26,184 bases of DNA, taken from the NCBI GenBank assembly GCA_035620975.1, contig DASPFV010000069.1, positions 1-26,184 on the forward strand, written 5' to 3'. Both the position numbers and the translations under genes were made by a program. Under the pieces are notes generated by a model. The model was not told the DNA's origin. It searched no databases and saw only the letters and a program-made list of their open reading frames with translations. This DNA comes from DASPFV01 sp035620975 (GTDB lineage: Bacteria; Acidobacteriota; Vicinamibacteria; Vicinamibacterales; 2-12-FULL-66-21). Every line of letters begins with the position of its first letter. Within the stretch, counting starts at the first letter, position 1. Of this stretch, positions 22,765 to 26,184 are shown piece after piece.

Positions 22765-23628
22765 GTGACACCCGCCATGCCGGGCATCCAGACTGTCGGG
22801 GTCATCGGCGCGGGAACGATGGGAAACGGCATCGCCCAGGCGTTCGCGCAGGCGGGGCTCGACGTCCGGCTCGTGGACACGATGCCGGGCGCGCTCGACC
22901 GCGCGCGCCTGTCAATCGAACGGAGCCTGGCCAAGCTCGTCGAGAAGCACCGGCTGACGGCTCCCGAGCGTGACGCGGCGGTGGCCCGGCTCAGCATGAG
23001 CGTCAACCTCGACGCGCTCCGCGAGGTCGACTACGTCGTGGAAGCCGTCTTCGAGGATGCCGCCGTCAAGCGCGAGCTGTTCGCCCGGCTCGATCAGCTC
23101 ACACGGCCCAACGTCATTCTGGCGTCCAACACTTCGTCCATCTCGATCACGTTGCTCGGGTCTGCGACGACACGCCCCGATCGCGTGCTCGGCATGCACT
23201 TCATGAACCCCGTGCCGTTGATGGCGCTCGTGGAGCTGATCCGCGGCCAGGCCACGTCGGCGGAAACGATGCTGACGGCGACGAACCTCTGCATCCGTCT
23301 GAACAAGACGGCAGTGGAGGCCGCGGACTACCCCGGGTTCATCGCCAACCGGGTTCTGATGCCGATGATCAACGAGGCGATCTTCGCGCTGATGGAGGGC
23401 GTCGGCACGGCCGACGCCATCGATACCGTCATGAAGCTGGGCATGAACCATCCGATGGGCCCGCTCGCGCTGGCGGATCTGATCGGCCTCGACGTGTGCC
23501 TCGCGATCCTCGAGGTCCTGCACGAGGGGCTCGGCGACCCGAAGTATCGCCCGTGCCCGCTGCTGCGGCGGCTGGTGGCCGCGGGACAGCTCGGACGCAA
23601 GTCAGGCCAGGGCTTCTACAGATACTGA
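22765..23628 (+). CDS. 3-hydroxybutyryl-CoA dehydrogenase
   Basis: The 287-residue NAD-dependent enzyme interconverts acetoacetyl-CoA and 3-hydroxybutyryl-CoA. The Rossmann motif is VIGAGTMGNGIAQAFA (13-28). Further along are FEDAAVKRELF, SNTSSISI (121-128), and the catalytic region GMHFMNPVPLMALVE with His145 and Glu157. The C-terminal helical domain includes PGFIANR and LADLIGLDV and ends RKSGQGFYRY. The start is GTG at 22765, with GGGAAG 5 nt before it; an ATG at 22777 is the alternative. The upstream 127 nt after the thiolase contain a weak 6-bp hairpin at 22679-22699. Pairing with the thiolase fits butanoate metabolism or polyhydroxybutyrate supply. Confidence 0.95.
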   Translation: MTPAMPGIQTVGVIGAGTMGNGIAQAFAQAGLDVRLVDTMPGALDRARLSIERSLAKLVEKHRLTAPERDAAVARLSMSVNLDALREVDYVVEAVFEDAAVKRELFARLDQLTRPNVILASNTSSISITLLGSATTRPDRVLGMHFMNPVPLMALVELIRGQATSAETMLTATNLCIRLNKTAVEAADYPGFIANRVLMPMINEAIFALMEGVGTADAIDTVMKLGMNHPMGPLALADLIGLDVCLAILEVLHEGLGDPKYRPCPLLRRLVAAGQLGRKSGQGFYRY

Positions 23629-23653
23629 ACGGCGACGCATCCTGAGCCGCTGG

Positions 23654-24073
23654 ATGATCGAGATCCTGCCCGCGAATCCGAAGGCGAGGCGTACAGCGAT
23701 TCTCGTGTGGGCGGTGGCGGCGGCCACCGGATCCGCCGGCGTCTGGTGGCTCGCCTCCTACCTCGACACCCTCACCGAACTGGCCAGGACGGACCGCTCC
23801 GCGGCCCTCGCCATGTTCCGCTCGCGCGTGCTGCCGGCACTCCTTCTCGTGGTCGCCGTGGCGGTGGTCGCCGGCGTCGTGCTGATGCGGCACGGGCTCG
23901 AAGTGGTGCGCCAGGAGCGGTTCCCGCTCGACGGCGCACACGCGGACACGTCACCGGCAGCCGGCAGGAGGGCGCGTGGGCTCGGCTGGATCGTCGCCGT
24001 GGCGGGATTCCTGCTCGCGGCGTTTCCGCTCGCGATGCTCGTCCTCGTGTTCTGGCTCCTGCGGCAGACGTGA
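23654..24073 (+). CDS. small multi-span membrane protein, unknown function
   Basis: This is a 139-residue frame from ATG 23654, 25 nt after the dehydrogenase stop, probably the last gene of that operon. Three hydrophobic segments are visible (about 15-35, 60-79 and 110-135), with a cytoplasmic/periplasmic region in between holding charged residues (RHGLEVVRQERFPLDG). There is a double Trp (VWWLASYL) in the first helix. I recognise no family or catalytic motif. The gene is convergent with the YdjM-like gene 43 nt away. The reality of the gene is supported by the clean hydrophobic pattern and operon position. Confidence 0.68.
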   Translation: MIEILPANPKARRTAILVWAVAAATGSAGVWWLASYLDTLTELARTDRSAALAMFRSRVLPALLLVVAVAVVAGVVLMRHGLEVVRQERFPLDGAHADTSPAAGRRARGLGWIVAVAGFLLAAFPLAMLVLVFWLLRQT

Positions 24074-24116
24074 GCGGGCCCGGCGACGGCCGACGCAGCC
24101 GCGCGGGCGCACCGGC

Positions 24117-24644
24117 TCACCGGCGCCGCACGCGGGCGGTGATCGCGAGCAGCGGGACGAGAATCAGCAGCTCCCGCACGAGGGCAACGAGGTTCTGCCG
24201 CCAGAACACGCCGCCCTGCCAGTACCGCCTCGACACCGCCATGAACACGTGGAGACCCGAGTCGTAGTACTGGCGGCTGAGAGGCCAGAGCGCCATGATC
24301 CCGATGGGTGCCGAGGTATCCGTGCCCAGCCAGTCGAGCAGGATGTGAGAGCCGTAGGCGCAGCCGCATGCCAGCGCCAGGCGGACGCGTTCCCCCGACG
24401 CTCCCCCCGCTGCCGCGCCAGCTGCCCAGGCCACGGCCACGGCGACCAGCGCGGCGCCGATGCCGTGGGTGGGGCCGCTGTGGGCCCCGAACAGCAGGTC
24501 GATATCCGGCAGCATGCCAAGCAGCCCGTAGAGCAGGGCGTCGCGCCACCAGGCTGGCCTTCCGGCCACGAGGGAGTGAGGCGCCCCGCGAACGAGCCAG
24601 CCTGCGGCCAACCCCGCGAGACCATGGCCGACGGGAGAGGGCAC
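24117..24644 (-). CDS. YdjM-like (DUF457) predicted metal-dependent membrane hydrolase
   Basis: The protein has about 175 residues from GTG 24644, so that it begins VPSPVGHGLAG. That matches the usual N-terminus of the family (PSPxGHALAG). An in-frame GTG at 24656 or one farther upstream is possible. Metal-site candidates are His7, the acidic pair in LPDIDLLF (Asp47, Asp49), His60 in SGPTHGIG, and His100/Asp104 in YGSHILLDWLG. About four hydrophobic helices span the protein. E. coli YdjM is LexA-regulated, and this gene is divergent from recA, sharing a 224-nt region. Whether it is damage-inducible here is unknown. Phospholipase-type activity sometimes suggested for the family is unproven. 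Confidence 0.82.
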   Translation of the reverse strand: MPSPVGHGLAGLAAGWLVRGAPHSLVAGRPAWWRDALLYGLLGMLPDIDLLFGAHSGPTHGIGAALVAVAVAWAAGAAAGGASGERVRLALACGCAYGSHILLDWLGTDTSAPIGIMALWPLSRQYYDSGLHVFMAVSRRYWQGGVFWRQNLVALVRELLILVPLLAITARVRRR

Positions 24645-24792
24645 GGTCCCATACACATAGCAGAAACCGCAGCTGAACCGCTGGCCCCACCGCGCAGACA
24701 TTGCCATCGGCCGTGGAGAGGGCGAAAGTGACACAGCCCCGTAAATGACTGATGGCGAGCCAAATAGTGAGTTCGTGTTTACGGATTTTCGC

Positions 24793-24822
24793 TTGACTTT
24801 CTCCCCGGCACACTCCTAGAAT
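24793..24822 (+). promoter_or_regulatory. recA promoter (TTGACT-18-TAGAAT)
   Basis: TTGACT at 24793-24798 and TAGAAT at 24817-24822 are separated by 18 nt and match the sigma-70 consensus well. Transcription would begin near 24829, giving a 5' leader of about 40 nt before the recA ATG. No obvious LexA-type palindrome overlaps this region by eye. Confidence 0.75.
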
Positions 24823-24857
24823 GCCGGCACACGTCAGCGAATCTCCGCGACTTTCGC

Positions 24858-24863
24858 AAGGAG
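24858..24863 (+). promoter_or_regulatory. recA ribosome binding site (AAGGAG), decides the start
   Basis: AAGGAG lies 5 nt before the ATG at 24869. An earlier in-frame ATG at 24821 sits inside the -10 box and cannot be in the transcript, so the downstream ATG is the real start. Confidence 0.8.
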
Positions 24864-24868
24864 CCCGA

Positions 24869-25903
24869 ATGCCCCCCGCAGAAGACAGGAACGACCGAGA
24901 GCGCCTCAAGGCGCTCGAACTGGCCGTCGGCCAGATCGAGAAGCAGTTCGGCAAGGGATCGATCATGCGTCTGGGCCAGAAGGATGCCGTCACGGCGATC
25001 CCGGCGATCTCCACGGGCGCGGTCAGCCTCGATTACGCCCTCGGGATTGGCGGGGTGCCGCGCGGCCGCGTCATCGAGATCTTCGGCCCGGAGTCGTCCG
25101 GCAAGACCACGCTCGCGCTGCAGGTCATTGCCGAGGCGCAGAAGCTCAGGGGGATGGCGGCGTTCGTGGACGCCGAGCACGCGCTCGATGCGCAGTATGC
25201 CCGGAAGCTGGGAGTCGATCTCGACAATCTCCTCGTGTCTCAGCCCGACAACGGCGAGCAGGCACTCGAGATCGTGGAGGTCCTCGTCCGCTCCAACGGC
25301 GTCGACGTGGTCGTGGTCGACTCGGTCGCTGCGCTCGTGCCGCGGGCGGAAATCGACGGCGAGATGGGCGAGGCGCAGATGGGCCTGCAGGCGCGGTTGA
25401 TGTCGCAGGCCCTCCGCAAGCTCACGGGCGTCGTCTCGAAATCGAAGACGTGCCTCATCTTCATCAACCAGCTCCGCGAGAAGATTGGGGTAATGTTCGG
25501 GAATCCGGAGACGACGACGGGCGGCCGCGCGCTGAAGTTCTATGCCTCGGTCCGGATCGACATCCGCCGGATCGGCGCGATCAAGGACGGCGACGCCGTG
25601 GTGGGCGGCCGCACGCGCGTCAAGATCGTCAAGAACAAGGTGGCGCCGCCCTTCCGCGAGGCCGAGTTCGACGTCATGTACGGAGAAGGCATCTCGCGCG
25701 AAGGGGACCTGCTCGATTTGGCCGTGGATCGCCGGATCGTCGAGAAGAGCGGCACGTGGTTCGCCTTCGGCGGCGACCGGCTCGGCCAGGGGCGCGAGAA
25801 CGTGAAGCAGTTCCTGAAGGACAACCCGCCCGTCTTCAAGGCGATCGAGGAACGCGTCCGTCGCGAGCTGGGCCTGCTCCAGGACGCCGAAGTCGCGGTG
25901 TAA
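24869..25903 (+). CDS. recA: recombinase RecA
   Basis: RecA forms filaments on single-stranded DNA for homologous recombination and SOS signalling. The 344-residue length is normal for a RecA without a long acidic tail. The sequence follows the family throughout: IEKQFGKGSIMRLG (23-36), Walker A GPESSGKTT (73-81), VDAEHALD, VVVDSVAALVPRAEIDGE (Walker B and L1 region), FINQLREKIGVMFGNPETTTGG (L2 region, in spaced form), and KFYASVRIDIRR. It starts at the ATG at 24869 with AAGGAG upstream, after a consensus promoter. A G-rich inverted repeat lies 3 nt after the stop and probably helps end transcription. It is divergent from the YdjM-like gene and convergent with an FtsB/DivIC-type gene. Confidence 0.99.
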   Translation: MPPAEDRNDRERLKALELAVGQIEKQFGKGSIMRLGQKDAVTAIPAISTGAVSLDYALGIGGVPRGRVIEIFGPESSGKTTLALQVIAEAQKLRGMAAFVDAEHALDAQYARKLGVDLDNLLVSQPDNGEQALEIVEVLVRSNGVDVVVVDSVAALVPRAEIDGEMGEAQMGLQARLMSQALRKLTGVVSKSKTCLIFINQLREKIGVMFGNPETTTGGRALKFYASVRIDIRRIGAIKDGDAVVGGRTRVKIVKNKVAPPFREAEFDVMYGEGISREGDLLDLAVDRRIVEKSGTWFAFGGDRLGQGRENVKQFLKDNPPVFKAIEERVRRELGLLQDAEVAV

Positions 25904-25905
25904 TC

Positions 25906-26054
25906 GGGCTTTGGGCTCAGGGCTCAGGGCTCTTGGTACGGTCACTGGCCACGAATGCCGGAGGCCGAGCGCCGCCAAAAGCCCTGAGCCAAAGCCCTGA
26001 GCCCAAAGCCCTGAGCCCCGAGCCTGCTAAAGCCCAGAGCCCAAAGCCCTGAGC
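25906..26054. repeat. G-rich inverted-repeat array between recA and the FtsB-like gene
   Basis: The left arm GGGCTTTGGGCTCAGGG (25906-25922) has an exact reverse complement at 25995-26011, a perfect 17-bp stem with about 72 nt between. Further copies of CCCTGAGCC and CCCAAAGCCC lie at 25981-26054. The left arm also fits a plus-strand quadruplex motif (25906-25929, four G3 tracts with 4-nt loops). The right part fits one on the minus strand (25995-26019). The central 25931-25978 is unique sequence. It may serve as a two-way terminator. Confidence 0.85.
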
Positions 26055-26057
26055 CGA

Positions 26058-26184
26058 TCAGTCTTCCCCATCCCTCAGCACGACGAGGAGCTCGCCGCGG
26101 CGGATCAGGCCGAGCTCCTTGCGGGCGACCGCTTCGACGGCCTTCGGATCCCGACTGAGGTGACGGACGCGGGTTCGCAGTCGC
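26058..26184 (-). CDS. septum formation initiator family protein (FtsB/DivIC-like), C-terminal part
   Basis: A minus-strand frame enters at the right edge and stops at 26058-26060. The 41 visible residues read RVRHLSRDPKAVEAVARKEL followed by GLIRRGELLVVLRDGED. The pattern DP-x-x-VE-x-x-A-R-x-E-L-G-L-x-R-x-G-E is the conserved C-terminal end of FtsB/DivIC proteins, which sit in the divisome with FtsL and FtsQ. The N-terminal membrane helix and coiled coil lie outside the window, so identity rests on this tail only. The stop is only 4 nt from the repeat array after recA. Confidence 0.83.
   Translation of the reverse strand, partial: RLRTRVRHLSRDPKAVEAVARKELGLIRRGELLVVLRDGED

Noticed and set aside
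21231..23006. Minus-strand frame of about 591 codons over dciA, thiolase and dehydrogenase
   Set aside because: It covers three well-identified plus-strand genes and shows shadow composition.
24735..24868. LexA/SOS box upstream of recA
   Set aside because: Partial words such as GTTC and TTCG occur but form no convincing palindrome at known spacing (GAAC-N4-GTTC or GTTC-N7-GTTC).

Overview
The window is GC-rich, densely coded chromosomal DNA from a Gram-negative bacterium. It encodes a signal-peptide-bearing outer-membrane beta-barrel, a System I cytochrome c maturation operon and a DciA-type helicase loader. Gene style, high GC and gene mix (DUF721/dciA next to thiolase and hydroxyacyl-CoA dehydrogenase; ccm operon with a regulatory-like-domain protein and a zinc-ribbon protein; VTC/DUF4956/CotH cassette) best suit Acidobacteriota, perhaps the Vicinamibacteria side. 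That is inference, not proof. No phage, transposase, rRNA, tRNA or CRISPR array was seen.

Layout. (1) 1-2678, minus: a three-gene cassette of a VTC-domain polyphosphate polymerase, a DUF4956 membrane protein and a CotH-kinase-like protein that runs off the left edge. (2) 2790-5766, minus: an envelope-glycan block with a VTT membrane protein, two GT2 glycosyltransferases (one of polyprenyl-phosphate sugar synthase type) and a methyltransferase with an N-terminal hydrophobic segment. Across a tandem repeat, divergently, lies a GT-C membrane glycosyltransferase (5916-7487) that could use the lipid-linked sugar. (3) 7626-9791, minus: a beta-barrel protein, an inositol-monophosphatase family enzyme and an anti-sigma-type ATPase. 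(4) 9991-12598, plus: aroA and aroK (shikimate pathway), then a metallophosphoesterase.

(5) 12609-21016, minus: a single co-directional run from maf through ccmE, a ccmF-ccmH fusion, a zinc-ribbon/CcmI-like protein, a regulatory-like-domain protein, ccmA, ccmB, ccmC, ccmD and a 50-residue membrane peptide. CcmABCD load and release heme, CcmE is the periplasmic heme chaperone, and CcmF/H attaches heme to apocytochrome. CcmE here carries Cys instead of the usual heme-binding His (CxxxY), and the fused CcmH domain has a Cys-rich CxCxC motif instead of the usual CxxC. This is the most interesting part of the window.

(6) 21178-23628, plus: dciA, thiolase and 3-hydroxyacyl-CoA dehydrogenase, then a small membrane protein. 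(7) 24117-26184: a YdjM-like membrane protein divergent from recA, which has a clear promoter and ribosome binding site. A G-rich inverted-repeat array follows recA, then the C-terminal end of an FtsB/DivIC-type division protein on the minus strand. Two related G-rich arrays (21053-21170 and 25906-26054) and two related CACGG arrays (5821-5910 and 9886-9930) occupy intergenic spaces. Several genes have a -10-like hexamer 6-9 nt before the start codon and no ribosome binding site, which suggests leaderless transcripts.
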